A stretch of DNA of 39,405 nucleotides from Pseudomonas sp. 21. Lineage in GTDB: Bacteria; Pseudomonadota; Gammaproteobacteria; Pseudomonadales; Pseudomonadaceae. Within the stretch, counting starts at the first letter, position 1. Every line of letters starts with the position of its first letter. The notes beneath the pieces are model-generated. The model ran no database searches and was not told the origin of the DNA. It was given only the letters and a program-made list of their open reading frames with translations. The stretch lies in the NCBI RefSeq assembly GCF_000955805.1, contig NZ_JYOA01000004.1:132595-171999 (forward strand), in the 5' to 3' direction. Shown here in pieces: positions 17,946-25,424 of the stretch. The position numbers and the translations under genes are program-made.

Positions 17946-18590
17946 TCAGTGGCGCGGACGGCAGAGCAGCATGGTCCAGGGCAGCGGCGAGCGGACCTCG
18001 ATGACCTCGAAATATTGCTCGACCCATCGCACGAAACCACGGGCAGACCAGTGCTGCAGATGGCCCGGCGTATTGCCCAGGCTAGCGATGTACTTTCCAC
18101 GAGCCAGATTCAAAACGCACCAGAGCGGCTCCCGAGGCACGCTCAGAATCAGGTGGCCCGTCGCCACGCGCTGCAGGGCGCGCATGCCGGCGTCGGGATC
18201 CTCCAGATGCTCAAGCACTTCACAACAAACGACCAGGTCTGCGGAATCCTCCGCGGACTGCAGGTCATAAATGCTTTTGACGTCGAAGACACTCTCGGAT
18301 TCGAGCGCCCGCGCGTCGGCATTCTGTCTGGCAAGATCGATAGCATGGGAGGAAAAGTCGCACCCCCTGGCCCGACGCCCCTCCTCGAGCCAGCGCAAGA
18401 CCCAGTATCCCTCACCGCAGCCGATTTCATGGATCGACGCTGGCGCCGCCCGCTCGACCAGACCCGACAGTGCGAGCTCGAAACCGGCCATGATCCGCTT
18501 GACCAGCCAGTTACGGGAACCGTACTTGTCATAGGCATTACCCACGACAACGCCGTTCTCCCGAACGCCGCCAGTTACCTTGATGCCCAT
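17946..18590 (-). CDS. Class I SAM-dependent methyltransferase
   Basis: A 214-residue cytoplasmic protein. SAM-binding motif I is IHEIGCGEGYW (about residues 53-63), motif II CDFSSHAIDLA, and the post-motif acidic segment is DLVVCCEVLEHLEDP, typical of the Methyltransf_11/UbiE-like class. HILSVPREPLW-type residues (here HLILSVPREPLW) are common in the family members found in polysaccharide loci. AAGGAG precedes the ATG at 18590 by five bases. Its substrate is unknown. Lying between a polyprenyl-phosphate GT2 and a flippase-like gene, it may methylate the sugar or lipid carrier being built, as an inference from context only. Confidence 0.85.
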   Translation of the reverse strand: MGIKVTGGVRENGVVVGNAYDKYGSRNWLVKRIMAGFELALSGLVERAAPASIHEIGCGEGYWVLRWLEEGRRARGCDFSSHAIDLARQNADARALESESVFDVKSIYDLQSAEDSADLVVCCEVLEHLEDPDAGMRALQRVATGHLILSVPREPLWCVLNLARGKYIASLGNTPGHLQHWSARGFVRWVEQYFEVIEVRSPLPWTMLLCRPRH

Positions 18591-18650
18591 GGGGTCTCCT
18601 TCTGGAGGCCTGACGCCAGTGCCCCGCGCAGCGCCTTGCAGTCCGTCTCG

Positions 18651-19616
18651 TCAGTCATCTTTGCTCAGCTCGGCTACCTTGACGCGCATATCTTCCAGGA
18701 GCTTTCTGTTGGCCGACAGCAGATCGGCCACGAAAGCGATCAGCAGGGTCTGGAAGCCCATTCCCAACAACGCCCCGGCCAGGATCAGCGATTGAACATG
18801 ACCCTCTCCGTCGCCGGAAAAATACTTCCAGAGGAACCTCAGGCCAATCAGTACGCCCACCGAAAAGAGCGCGATGCCAATGCTGCCGAAGAACCGGAAA
18901 GGGCGATAGACGATGAAAATCCGGATGATGGTGACAATGCTGCGCTGAATGTACGACGGAATACTCTTTACCAGCCGGGACGGTCTCAGATCCGCATTGA
19001 CCCGGATCGGCACCGAGACCACCGTCAGGTTCTTCTGCCCTGCCTGGATGATTGTTTCCAGCGTGTAGGTGTAATCGCTGAACACCATCATCCGTTGCGC
19101 AGCGGCCCGGCTGATCGCCCGGAAACCGCTCGGGGCATCCGGAACATCGGTCTTGCTGGCGACCCGCACGACCCAGCTGCCCAACCGTTGCAGTGCCTTT
19201 TTCACCGGGGAGAAATGCTCGATCGCGCTGATTGGCCTTGCGCCGATGACGAGATCGGCCTGATGTTCGAGAATCGGCAAGGTCAGGGCGGGGATATCGG
19301 CCGCGCAGTACTGATTGTCGGCATCCGTATTGACGATCACATCCGCCCCGAGACGCAGGCAGGCGTCCAGTCCGGACATGAACGCACGCGCCAGCCCCTT
19401 GTTGCCGGCATGCCGCACCACATGATCGACACCGTGAGCCCGCGCCACCTCGATCGTCGCATCGCTGCTGCCATCGTCGATGATCAGCCATTCGACCTGG
19501 GTGAACCCACTCACTTCCCGCGGCAGCTCGGCCAGGCAGACCGGCAGGGAGTCTGCTTCATTGAAGCAGGGAATCTGAATGATCAGCTTTCGCTGCGGCT
19601 CAGTCGTGGAAACCAT
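18651..19616 (-). CDS. Family 2 glycosyltransferase with C-terminal membrane anchor (polyprenyl-phosphate sugar synthase type)
   Basis: A 321-residue GT2 enzyme. IIQIPCFNEADSL opens the GT-A domain (about 14-26), IIDDGSSDAT follows, and the metal/nucleotide-binding DADNQY is near residue 100. DAPSGFRAISR is at about residues 163-173. Two hydrophobic segments near the C terminus (about 235-255 and 272-300) anchor it in the inner membrane. This is the layout of dolichyl/undecaprenyl-phosphate mannose or glucose synthases, so it should load a sugar on undecaprenyl phosphate. The ATG at 19616 has AAGG six bases ahead. It is the first gene of the cassette, with a 60-base gap to the methyltransferase. 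Confidence 0.87.
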   Translation of the reverse strand: MVSTTEPQRKLIIQIPCFNEADSLPVCLAELPREVSGFTQVEWLIIDDGSSDATIEVARAHGVDHVVRHAGNKGLARAFMSGLDACLRLGADVIVNTDADNQYCAADIPALTLPILEHQADLVIGARPISAIEHFSPVKKALQRLGSWVVRVASKTDVPDAPSGFRAISRAAAQRMMVFSDYTYTLETIIQAGQKNLTVVSVPIRVNADLRPSRLVKSIPSYIQRSIVTIIRIFIVYRPFRFFGSIGIALFSVGVLIGLRFLWKYFSGDGEGHVQSLILAGALLGMGFQTLLIAFVADLLSANRKLLEDMRVKVAELSKDD

Positions 19617-19755
19617 GTATACCCTTGGAAGAAAGCGAGCCTCCCTCATGGAGGGCGAAGCCTTTGATGCTACACCGAATTTCACCTTAATCCGACACAC
19701 TGCATCCTATTTGGTGTAGGAAAAATCCAGAGACTTCGGGGCTGCTAAAAGGCCA

Positions 19756-19789
19756 CCCCCCCCATCGCGGCGCCGTTTCGAAACGGCGC
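19756..19789. promoter_or_regulatory. C8 tract followed by a perfect 20-bp palindrome
   Basis: Eight cytosines (19756-19763) are followed by the perfect palindrome GCGCCGTTTCGAAACGGCGC (19770-19789). The pair lies in the 238-base region between the divergent GT2 cassette and dcyD. No T-run follows on either strand, so I favour an operator or structural site over a terminator. The rest of 19617-19854 holds the dcyD ribosome site and AT-rich sequence likely to include the cassette promoter. Confidence 0.45.
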
Positions 19790-19854
19790 TGACTCAGCCC
19801 CGATACGCCCAGCGTCAAACGACCATTCTCGGCACTTTCCACGAGAGGAGTTCC

Positions 19855-20856
19855 ATGAACAGTATTCGCAACGCCCTAGCCCGCTTCCCCCGCCTCGACC
19901 TGGCCGGCGGCCCGACACCGCTGGACAAGCTGGAGCGGCTGTCCGCAGACCTGGGCCGCGAGCTGTACGTGAAGCGCGACGACACGACGCCCTTTGCCCT
20001 GGGCGGCAACAAGGTACGCAAGCTGGAATTCCTCGCCGCCGATGCGCTGAAGGCCGGTGCCGACACGCTGGTCACCGCCGGGGCGATCCAGTCCAACCAT
20101 GTGCGCCAGACCGCCGCCGTCGCCGCGAAGCTCGGCTTGCGCTGCGTGGCGTTGCTGGAAAACCCGATTGGCACCGATGACCACAACTACCTGAGCAACG
20201 GCAACCGGCTGCTGCTGGACCTGTTCGGCACCGAAGTCGAACTCGTACCCAACCTCGACAACGCGGACGAGTTGCTGGCGCAGACCGGCGAACGCCTGCA
20301 CCGCGAAGGCCGCAAGCCCTACATAGTGCCCATTGGCGGCTCCAATGCCCTGGGCGCCCTGGGATACGTGCGCGCCGGGCTGGAACTGGCGGAGCAGATT
20401 CACGGCAGCGGCCATGAGTTCTCCGCCGTGGTGCTCGCCTCCGGCAGCGCCGGCACCCATGCGGGACTGGCGCTCGCCCTGGCCGGAGCCCTGCCGGAAC
20501 TGGACGTCATCGGCGTGACCGTCTCGCGTGCCGACGCGGCTCAGCGGCCGAAAGTCGAAGGGCTGGTTGAGCGCACGCTGGAGCTGCTCGGCCACGACGC
20601 GCAACCCCTGCCGATAGTGCAACTGTGGGACGAGTATTTCGGCCCGCGCTACGGAGAACCCAATGCCGGTACGCTGGAGGCGGTACGCCTGCTGGCAAGC
20701 CAGGAAGGCCTGCTGCTGGACCCGGTGTACACCGGCAAGGCCATGGCCGGATTGCTCGACGGCATCCGCCGTGATCGCTTCGTAAAACCCGGGCCTATCC
20801 TGTTCCTGCACACCGGCGGTTCGCCGGCGCTGTTCGCCTACCATTCAGCGAAGTGA
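19855..20856 (+). CDS. dcyD: D-cysteine desulfhydrase
   Basis: A PLP-dependent enzyme of the ACC-deaminase/DcyD family that splits D-cysteine into pyruvate, ammonia and sulfide. The 333-residue length is normal. [11 protein letters not shown] has the PLP-binding Lys53; [17 protein letters not shown] follows at about residues 75-91. [17 protein letters not shown] is the phosphate-binding loop region, and [17 protein letters not shown] ends the protein. GAGAGGAG seven bases before the ATG at 19855 is a strong ribosome site. The cystine transport genes follow, the same partnership as in E. coli (dcyD with the tcy genes). ACC deaminase is the main alternative, but the neighbouring cystine importer favours D-cysteine. 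Confidence 0.9.
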   Translation: MNSIRNALARFPRLDLAGGPTPLDKLERLSADLGRELYVKRDDTTPFALGGNKVRKLEFLAADALKAGADTLVTAGAIQSNHVRQTAAVAAKLGLRCVALLENPIGTDDHNYLSNGNRLLLDLFGTEVELVPNLDNADELLAQTGERLHREGRKPYIVPIGGSNALGALGYVRAGLELAEQIHGSGHEFSAVVLASGSAGTHAGLALALAGALPELDVIGVTVSRADAAQRPKVEGLVERTLELLGHDAQPLPIVQLWDEYFGPRYGEPNAGTLEAVRLLASQEGLLLDPVYTGKAMAGLLDGIRRDRFVKPGPILFLHTGGSPALFAYHSAK

Positions 20857-20858
20857 CC

Positions 20859-20895
20859 TACCTAACAATCAGAACTAGGTATGTAATTTTTTATT
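20859..20895 (+). terminator. Weak stem with T-rich tail after dcyD
   Basis: TACCTA (20859-20864) and TAGGTA (20876-20881) are inverted arms around an 11-base loop, followed by TGTAATTTTTTATTATT. The stem is only six base pairs and AT-containing, so at best this gives partial termination, and the T-rich stretch may belong to the promoter of tcyJ. Confidence 0.3.
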
Positions 20896-20898
20896 ATT

Positions 20899-20927
20899 TT
20901 ATTGCATAACGATTCCGACCCTATAGT
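20899..20927 (+). promoter_or_regulatory. Candidate promoter of the cystine transport genes
   Basis: TATAGT (20922-20927) is a good -10 box. TTATTG (20899-20904) at 17 bases is a poor -35. An AT-rich stretch at 20881-20907 lies just upstream. A weak -35 with an AT-rich upstream region fits activation by a LysR-type regulator such as CysB under sulfur limitation, which is my inference. Confidence 0.5.
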
Positions 20928-20975
20928 CGCCACGCGTTGACTAACCTGCTTAAAACACCAAAAACGGGGACCACC

Positions 20976-21776
20976 ATGACCTTCTCCGCACTGCGACGTC
21001 ATTTCCTGCTCGCCAGCCTGACCCTCACCCTCGGCGCCAGCCTCTTCGGCCAGGCCCAGGCCGCCGACGACCTGCTCGCCCAGATCAAGTCCAAGGGCGA
21101 GGTCCGTGTCGGACTCGAGGGCACCTACCCGCCCTTCAGCTTCCAGGACGAGAACGGCAAACTCGCCGGCTTCGAAGTGGACTTCTCCAACCTGATCGCC
21201 AAGGAACTGGGCGTCACCGCCAAGCTCCAGCCGACCAAGTGGGACGGCATCCTCGCCGCGCTGGAATCCAAGCGCCTGGACCTGGTGATCAACCAGGTGA
21301 CCATTTCCGAAGAGCGCAAGAAGAAGTACGACTTCTCCGACGCCTACACCGTTTCCGGCATCCAGGCGCTGGTGCGCAAGGGTGACGAAGGCAAGTACGA
21401 CGCGCCGGAAAAACTGGCGGGCGTGAAAGTCGGCGTGGGCCTGGGCACCAACTACGAGCAGTGGCTGCGCGAACATGTACCGCAGGCAGACGTGCGCACC
21501 TACGAGGACGACCCGACCAAGTTCCAGGACCTGCGCAGCGGTCGCATCGACGTGATCCTGGTGGACCGCCTGGCCGCCTTCGACATGGTCAACAAGACCA
21601 AGGGCGCCATGGCACTGACCGGCGCGCCCTTCGCCCGCCAGGAAGCTGGCATCGCCCTGCGCAAGGGCAACCCGGAGCTGCTCGCGGCGCTGAACAAGGC
21701 CATCGAGAAATTCCGCGCCGACGGCACGCTGAAGAAACTCTCGGAGAAATGGTTCCAGGCTGACGTCACCCAATGA
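20976..21776 (+). CDS. tcyJ: Cystine ABC transporter, periplasmic binding protein
   Basis: A 266-residue family 3 solute-binding protein (FliY/TcyJ). The N terminus is a Sec signal with likely cleavage after AQA near residue 29. VRVGLEGTYPPFSFQDENGKLAGFEVD is the classic amino-acid-binding start, followed by KWDGILAALESKRLDLVINQVTI. LRSGRIDVILVDR is in the second lobe. The ATG at 20976 is preceded by GGGGA; an in-frame TTG 39 bases upstream is not needed. It overlaps tcyL by four bases. It should bind L-cystine (possibly also D-cystine or cysteine), judged from the family and from dcyD next door. Confidence 0.92.
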   Translation: MTFSALRRHFLLASLTLTLGASLFGQAQAADDLLAQIKSKGEVRVGLEGTYPPFSFQDENGKLAGFEVDFSNLIAKELGVTAKLQPTKWDGILAALESKRLDLVINQVTISEERKKKYDFSDAYTVSGIQALVRKGDEGKYDAPEKLAGVKVGVGLGTNYEQWLREHVPQADVRTYEDDPTKFQDLRSGRIDVILVDRLAAFDMVNKTKGAMALTGAPFARQEAGIALRKGNPELLAALNKAIEKFRADGTLKKLSEKWFQADVTQ

Positions 21777-22447
21777 TTGAAGAAAGCCTGCAGCTTGCGC
21801 TGGATTCCGCGCCCTTCCTGCTGAAGGGCGCGATCTTCACGGTAGTCCTCAGCGTAGGCGGCATGTTCTTCGGACTGCTGCTCGGATTCGCTCTGGCGCT
21901 GATGCGCCTGTACGGATTCACCCCCGTGCGCTGGATCGCGCGCATCTACGTGTCGTTCTTCCGCGGCACGCCGTTGCTGGTCCAGCTCTTCATGATCTAT
22001 TACGGCCTGCCCCAGGCCGGCATCGAACTCGACCCGCTGCCGGCGGCGCTGATCGGCTTCTCGCTGAACATGGCCGCCTATGTCTGCGAAATCCTCCGCG
22101 CCGCCATCGGCTCCATCGACAAGGGCCAGTGGGAAGCCGCCGCCAGCATCGGCATGACCCGCGCCGAGACCCTGCGCCGGGTGATCCTGCCGCAGGCCGC
22201 ACGCACCGCCCTGCCGCCGCTGGGCAACAGCTTCATCTCGCTGGTCAAGGACACCGCCCTGGCCGCTACCATCCAGGTCCCGGAACTGTTCCGCCAGGCC
22301 CAGCTGATCACCGCACGCACCTTCGAGGTCTTCACCATGTACCTCGCTGCGGCGCTGATCTACTGGATCCTCGCGAGCATCCTGTCGCACCTGCAGAACC
22401 GCCTGGAAGACCGGGTCAACCGTCATGACCAGGAGCACGACGCATGA
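21773..22447 (+). CDS. tcyL: Cystine ABC transporter, permease
   Basis: A 224-residue inner-membrane permease of the HisM/GlnP class. FFRGTPLLVQLFMIYYGLP (about 62-80) is the family start signature, and the ATPase-coupling EAA loop reads EAAASIGMTRAETLRRVILPQA (about 121-142). GNSFISLVKDTALAATIQVPELF follows. About five hydrophobic segments are present. It overlaps both its neighbours by four bases (ATGA), and no second permease gene is present, so the channel is probably a homodimer as in other TcyL systems. Confidence 0.93.
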   Translation: MIEESLQLALDSAPFLLKGAIFTVVLSVGGMFFGLLLGFALALMRLYGFTPVRWIARIYVSFFRGTPLLVQLFMIYYGLPQAGIELDPLPAALIGFSLNMAAYVCEILRAAIGSIDKGQWEAAASIGMTRAETLRRVILPQAARTALPPLGNSFISLVKDTALAATIQVPELFRQAQLITARTFEVFTMYLAAALIYWILASILSHLQNRLEDRVNRHDQEHDA

Positions 22448-23211
22448 TCGAAGTACGCCAGCTGACCAAGCAGTTCCGCGGCCAGGAGGTGCTCAAGGGC
22501 ATCGACCTGACCGTCGAGGCCGGCGAAGTGGTCGCGATCATCGGCCCCAGCGGCTCGGGCAAGACCACCCTGCTGCGCTGCCTGAACCTGCTGGAGACGC
22601 CCAACGGCGGGACCATCCAGGTCGGTGACATCCTCATCGACGCCTCCAGGCCGCTCAGCGGCCAGCAGGGGCTGATCCGCAAGCTGCGCCAGCACGTGGG
22701 CTTCGTCTTCCAGAACTTCAACCTGTTCCCCCACCGCACCGCCCTGGAGAACGTGGTGGAAGGTCCGATCATCGTGAAGAAGGAGCCGCGCCCCCAGGCC
22801 GTCGAGCGCGCCCGCCAGTTGCTGGCGAAGGTCGGGCTGGCCGGCAAGGAGGACTCGTACCCCAAGCGCCTCTCCGGCGGCCAGCAACAGCGCGTCGCCA
22901 TCGCCCGCGCCCTGGCCATGCAGCCGGACGTGATCCTGTTCGATGAGCCCACCTCGGCACTGGACCCGGAACTGGTCGGCGAGGTGCTGTCGACCATCCG
23001 CGGCCTGGCCCAGGAAAAGCGCACCATGGTCATCGTCACCCACGAGATGAGTTTCGCCCGCGACGTCGCGAACCGGGCAATCTTCATCGACAAGGGCGTG
23101 ATCGTCGAACAGGGCGACGCCAAGGCGCTGTTCGCCCATCCGAAGGAAGAACGAACCCGCCAGTTCCTCAGCAAGTTCCTCGATCAGGGCGAGAAGCGTA
23201 CAGCGGAATAG
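22444..23211 (+). CDS. tcyN: Cystine ABC transporter, ATP-binding protein
   Basis: A 255-residue ATPase. Walker A is GPSGSGKTTLL (about residues 36-46), the Q-loop FVFQNFNLFPHRT, the signature LSGGQQQRVAIARAL, Walker B VILFDEPTSALDPE, and the switch histidine lies in VIVTHEMSFARDVA. The motif set is that of polar amino-acid importers. The ATG overlaps the tcyL stop. It closes the operon; 126 bases then separate it from the pirin gene, including palindromes but no clear T-run terminator. Confidence 0.94.
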   Translation: MIEVRQLTKQFRGQEVLKGIDLTVEAGEVVAIIGPSGSGKTTLLRCLNLLETPNGGTIQVGDILIDASRPLSGQQGLIRKLRQHVGFVFQNFNLFPHRTALENVVEGPIIVKKEPRPQAVERARQLLAKVGLAGKEDSYPKRLSGGQQQRVAIARALAMQPDVILFDEPTSALDPELVGEVLSTIRGLAQEKRTMVIVTHEMSFARDVANRAIFIDKGVIVEQGDAKALFAHPKEERTRQFLSKFLDQGEKRTAE

Positions 23212-23217
23212 AATCGA

Positions 23218-23231
23218 ATTAATCGATTAAT
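23218..23231. promoter_or_regulatory. Perfect 14-bp palindrome ATTAATCGATTAAT
   Basis: The sequence ATTAATCGATTAAT is identical on both strands and lies 107 bases upstream of the pirin start, six bases after the tcyN stop. The spacing and symmetry suit a regulator-binding site for the pirin gene. A chance occurrence in AT-rich intergenic DNA cannot be excluded. Confidence 0.4.
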
Positions 23232-23291
23232 ATCTGCCGATATTTGCGCTTTTTTATCGATCATCTGCGAGAGAAGATAGTCCCACGAACC

Positions 23292-23320
23292 GCGCGGACT
23301 GGCCCACTGGCCAGCCGCGC
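23292..23320 (+). other. Strong hairpin in the pirin 5' untranslated region
   Basis: GCGCGG-A-CTGGCC pairs with GGCCAG-CCGCGC around a CACT loop: twelve base pairs with one bulged A. It ends four bases before the pirin ribosome site (GAGGA, 23326-23330). No T-run follows, so it may shape translation or protect the message instead of terminating it. Confidence 0.5.
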
Positions 23321-23337
23321 CCCACGAGGACTAAGTC

Positions 23338-24036
23338 ATGATCGAACGCAGACCCTTCCAGCAACTCGGCGGCGCCAACCACGGCTGGCTCAACGCCAAG
23401 CACCACTTCTCCTTCGCCGAGTACTACGACGCCGAGCGCATGGACTGGGGCAACCTCCGCGTCTGGAACGATGACGAAATCGCCGCCGGCACCGGCTTCC
23501 CGCCGCACCCGCACCGCGAAATGGAAATCATCACCTACGTCCGGCAGGGTGCGATCACCCACCAGGACAGCCTGGGCAACAAGGGCCGTACCGAAGCGGG
23601 CGACGTGCAGGTAATGAGCGCAGGCTCGGGCATCGTGCACTCCGAGTACAACCTGGAGAAGGATGTCACCAAGATCTTCCAGATCTGGATCATCCCCTCG
23701 GTACGCGGCGGCACGCCGTCCTGGGGCGCCAAACCCTTCCCGAAGGGCGACCGCGCCGGGCGCTTCGTGACCCTGGCCAGCGGCTACGACGACGACGGCG
23801 ACGCCCTCCGCATCCGCGCCGAAGGCCGTATGGTCGCCGCCACCCTGAAGGCGGGTCAGACGGCCGAGTACGAACTGGGCAGCGATCGCCGCGCCTACCT
23901 GGTGCCGGCGGTGGGCAAGGTCGAGGTCAACGGCGTCGAACTGCTGGCCCGTGACGGCGCCGCCATTGCCGATGAGGCGGTGGTGAAGGTCACCGCACTA
24001 GAAGACAGCGAGGTAATTCTGGTGGATGTTGCCTGA
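23338..24036 (+). CDS. Pirin-family bicupin protein
   Basis: A 232-residue cupin protein of the pirin/YhhW type. The metal-binding set is visible: FPPHPHREMEIITYV provides two histidines (about residues 59 and 61) and GSGIVHSEYN provides the third histidine and the glutamate. WGNLRVWNDDEIAAGTGF just before is the family start. Bacterial pirins are cytoplasmic and have been reported as quercetin 2,3-dioxygenases or as partners of metabolic enzymes. The substrate here is unknown. GAGGA precedes the ATG at 23338. A terminator follows at 24058. Bacterial pirins often respond to stress, and the palindrome and hairpin upstream hint at control. Confidence 0.9.
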   Translation: MIERRPFQQLGGANHGWLNAKHHFSFAEYYDAERMDWGNLRVWNDDEIAAGTGFPPHPHREMEIITYVRQGAITHQDSLGNKGRTEAGDVQVMSAGSGIVHSEYNLEKDVTKIFQIWIIPSVRGGTPSWGAKPFPKGDRAGRFVTLASGYDDDGDALRIRAEGRMVAATLKAGQTAEYELGSDRRAYLVPAVGKVEVNGVELLARDGAAIADEAVVKVTALEDSEVILVDVA

Positions 24037-24057
24037 TATCGCGCCGTATAAATGGGG

Positions 24058-24082
24058 AAGGCACGCCCGACGGCGTGCCTTG
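24058..24082. terminator. Bidirectional terminator hairpin between pirin and the Gtr cassette
   Basis: A perfect 10-bp stem, AAGGCACGCC and GGCGTGCCTT, with a CGAC loop (24058-24081). It lies 22 bases after the pirin stop and ten bases beyond the GtrA stop on the other strand. The stem begins and ends with A/T pairs but has only short T-runs. It probably ends both transcripts. Confidence 0.8.
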
Positions 24083-24090
24083 TTCATTGC

Positions 24091-24477
24091 TCAGCGAGCG
24101 AAAGCCCACGTCTTCATAACGAAGTAACTCAATGCAGGAACCAGCAGCACGATGGCAATCATTCCCTGCCAATAGGTGAAGCCCAGATGGTCCATCACTG
24201 CGGCGATCAGCAAGGTTAATCCCAGTGCAAGAATGGAGGCGCTGAAAAACTTGGCGTAGAGAACAAGCGAAATCGGCGCCCGGAAAGTCAAGTAGGAGTT
24301 CATAAAATAGGAAAACAGGTTGGCTCCCATGAACGCCACCAGATTCGCCATTACCACAGGGACAGCCCACAATTCGACCAAACATGACAAGACCGAGCCA
24401 TGAATCAGCGTGTTCATTACACCGATGGAGGCAAATATGAAGAACCGTGGAATACGATCCAAGATGGCGATAGACAC
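24091..24477 (-). CDS. GtrA-family membrane protein (probable sugar-lipid flippase)
   Basis: A 128-residue protein with four hydrophobic segments. FFIFASIGVMNTLIHGSVL opens it, and NLVAFMGANLFSYFMNSYLTFRA is the GtrA signature. In serotype-converting cassettes GtrA is thought to flip undecaprenyl-phosphate-glucose to the periplasm. The start is GTG at 24477, three bases after the GtrB stop, with only a poor AGG ahead; a TTG at 24462 is an alternative. It is the last gene of the cassette and is followed by the terminator at 24058. Confidence 0.88.
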   Translation of the reverse strand: MSIAILDRIPRFFIFASIGVMNTLIHGSVLSCLVELWAVPVVMANLVAFMGANLFSYFMNSYLTFRAPISLVLYAKFFSASILALGLTLLIAAVMDHLGFTYWQGMIAIVLLVPALSYFVMKTWAFAR

Positions 24478-24480
24478 GAG

Positions 24481-25410
24481 TCAGTAAACCTTCCTGACAA
24501 TGTAGACGGGCCGGCCTTTTACTTCCATGAAGATTCGCCCGACATACTCTCCAAGTACGCCAATACCAATCAGTTGCACGCCTGCCAGCAGCAGCAGTGC
24601 CACCATAATCGACGCGTAGCCGGGAGTATCCACTCCCCAGATGACCGTCTTGACGACCAGGTAGAGGGCATAGAGCAACGCCAGTATCGAGATACCGCCG
24701 CCTATATACGTCCAGATGCGTAACGGAACGGTGCTGAAGCTGGTGATTCCCTCCAGGGCGAAGTTCCAGAGTTTCCAAGTATTGAAACTGGACTGGCCAT
24801 GTCTCCTTGCCTCAACCCGGTAATCGATAACGGTAGTACGGAAGCCCACCCAGGCGAAGAGTCCCTTCATGAATCGGCAATTCTCGCGAAGGGACTTGAT
24901 CGCATCGACCACCTTACGATCCATCAGGCGGAAGTCGCCGACATCGGCCGGGATATTGATGTGCGAGATGTATCGGGAAACTTCGTAGAAAGCCCGCGCA
25001 GTCATCTTGTGGATAGGCAAATCCGTGTCGCGATCAACCCGACGTGCCAGAACCACCTCGAAACCGGCTTCCCACTGCGCAATCATCTCCAGAATGCTTT
25101 CCGGCGGGTGCTGTAGGTCGGAGTCGATAGGGACAACGGCATCACCCGTGGCATGATCCAGACCCGCGGTAATGGCCGCCTCCTTACCGAAATTGCGCGA
25201 GAAGTCGATTACTCGGGTATCACTCCGAGACTCGGCCTGCAGGATCAGTTTCTCGAGCGTTTTGTCCTTGCTACCGTCATTGATGCAGATGATTTCAAGG
25301 TCATACACCCCACGGATGGACTCTAGTGCCAAATCGACCCTGTTGAAAAAACCAGTCACGCCGTCCTGCTCATTGTAGAAGGGAACGACCAGGGAAATTA
25401 CTTTCTTCAT
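24481..25410 (-). CDS. GtrB-like glycosyltransferase (undecaprenyl-phosphate sugar synthase)
   Basis: A GT2 enzyme of about 309 residues. ISLVVPFYNEQDG starts the GT-A fold, ICINDGSKDKT follows, and IDSDLQHPPE is the DxD-type motif. GDFRLMDRKVVDAI and RRHGQSSFNTWKL are typical of GtrB/ArnC-like enzymes. Two C-terminal membrane segments (about 225-250 and 262-285) anchor it. I choose the ATG ending at 25410 because AGGA lies eight bases upstream. The ATG at 25428, overlapping the upstream stop (ATGA), would add six residues and would couple translation. It should charge undecaprenyl phosphate with glucose or a related sugar. Confidence 0.88.
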   Translation of the reverse strand: MKKVISLVVPFYNEQDGVTGFFNRVDLALESIRGVYDLEIICINDGSKDKTLEKLILQAESRSDTRVIDFSRNFGKEAAITAGLDHATGDAVVPIDSDLQHPPESILEMIAQWEAGFEVVLARRVDRDTDLPIHKMTARAFYEVSRYISHINIPADVGDFRLMDRKVVDAIKSLRENCRFMKGLFAWVGFRTTVIDYRVEARRHGQSSFNTWKLWNFALEGITSFSTVPLRIWTYIGGGISILALLYALYLVVKTVIWGVDTPGYASIMVALLLLAGVQLIGIGVLGEYVGRIFMEVKGRPVYIVRKVY

Positions 25411-25424
25411 GAATTGATCCTGTT

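Noticed and set aside
19770..19789. Rho-independent terminator for the glycan cassette or dcyD
   Set aside because: The palindrome has no loop worth the name and no T-run on either side, and it lies upstream of both divergent units, so it ends neither.
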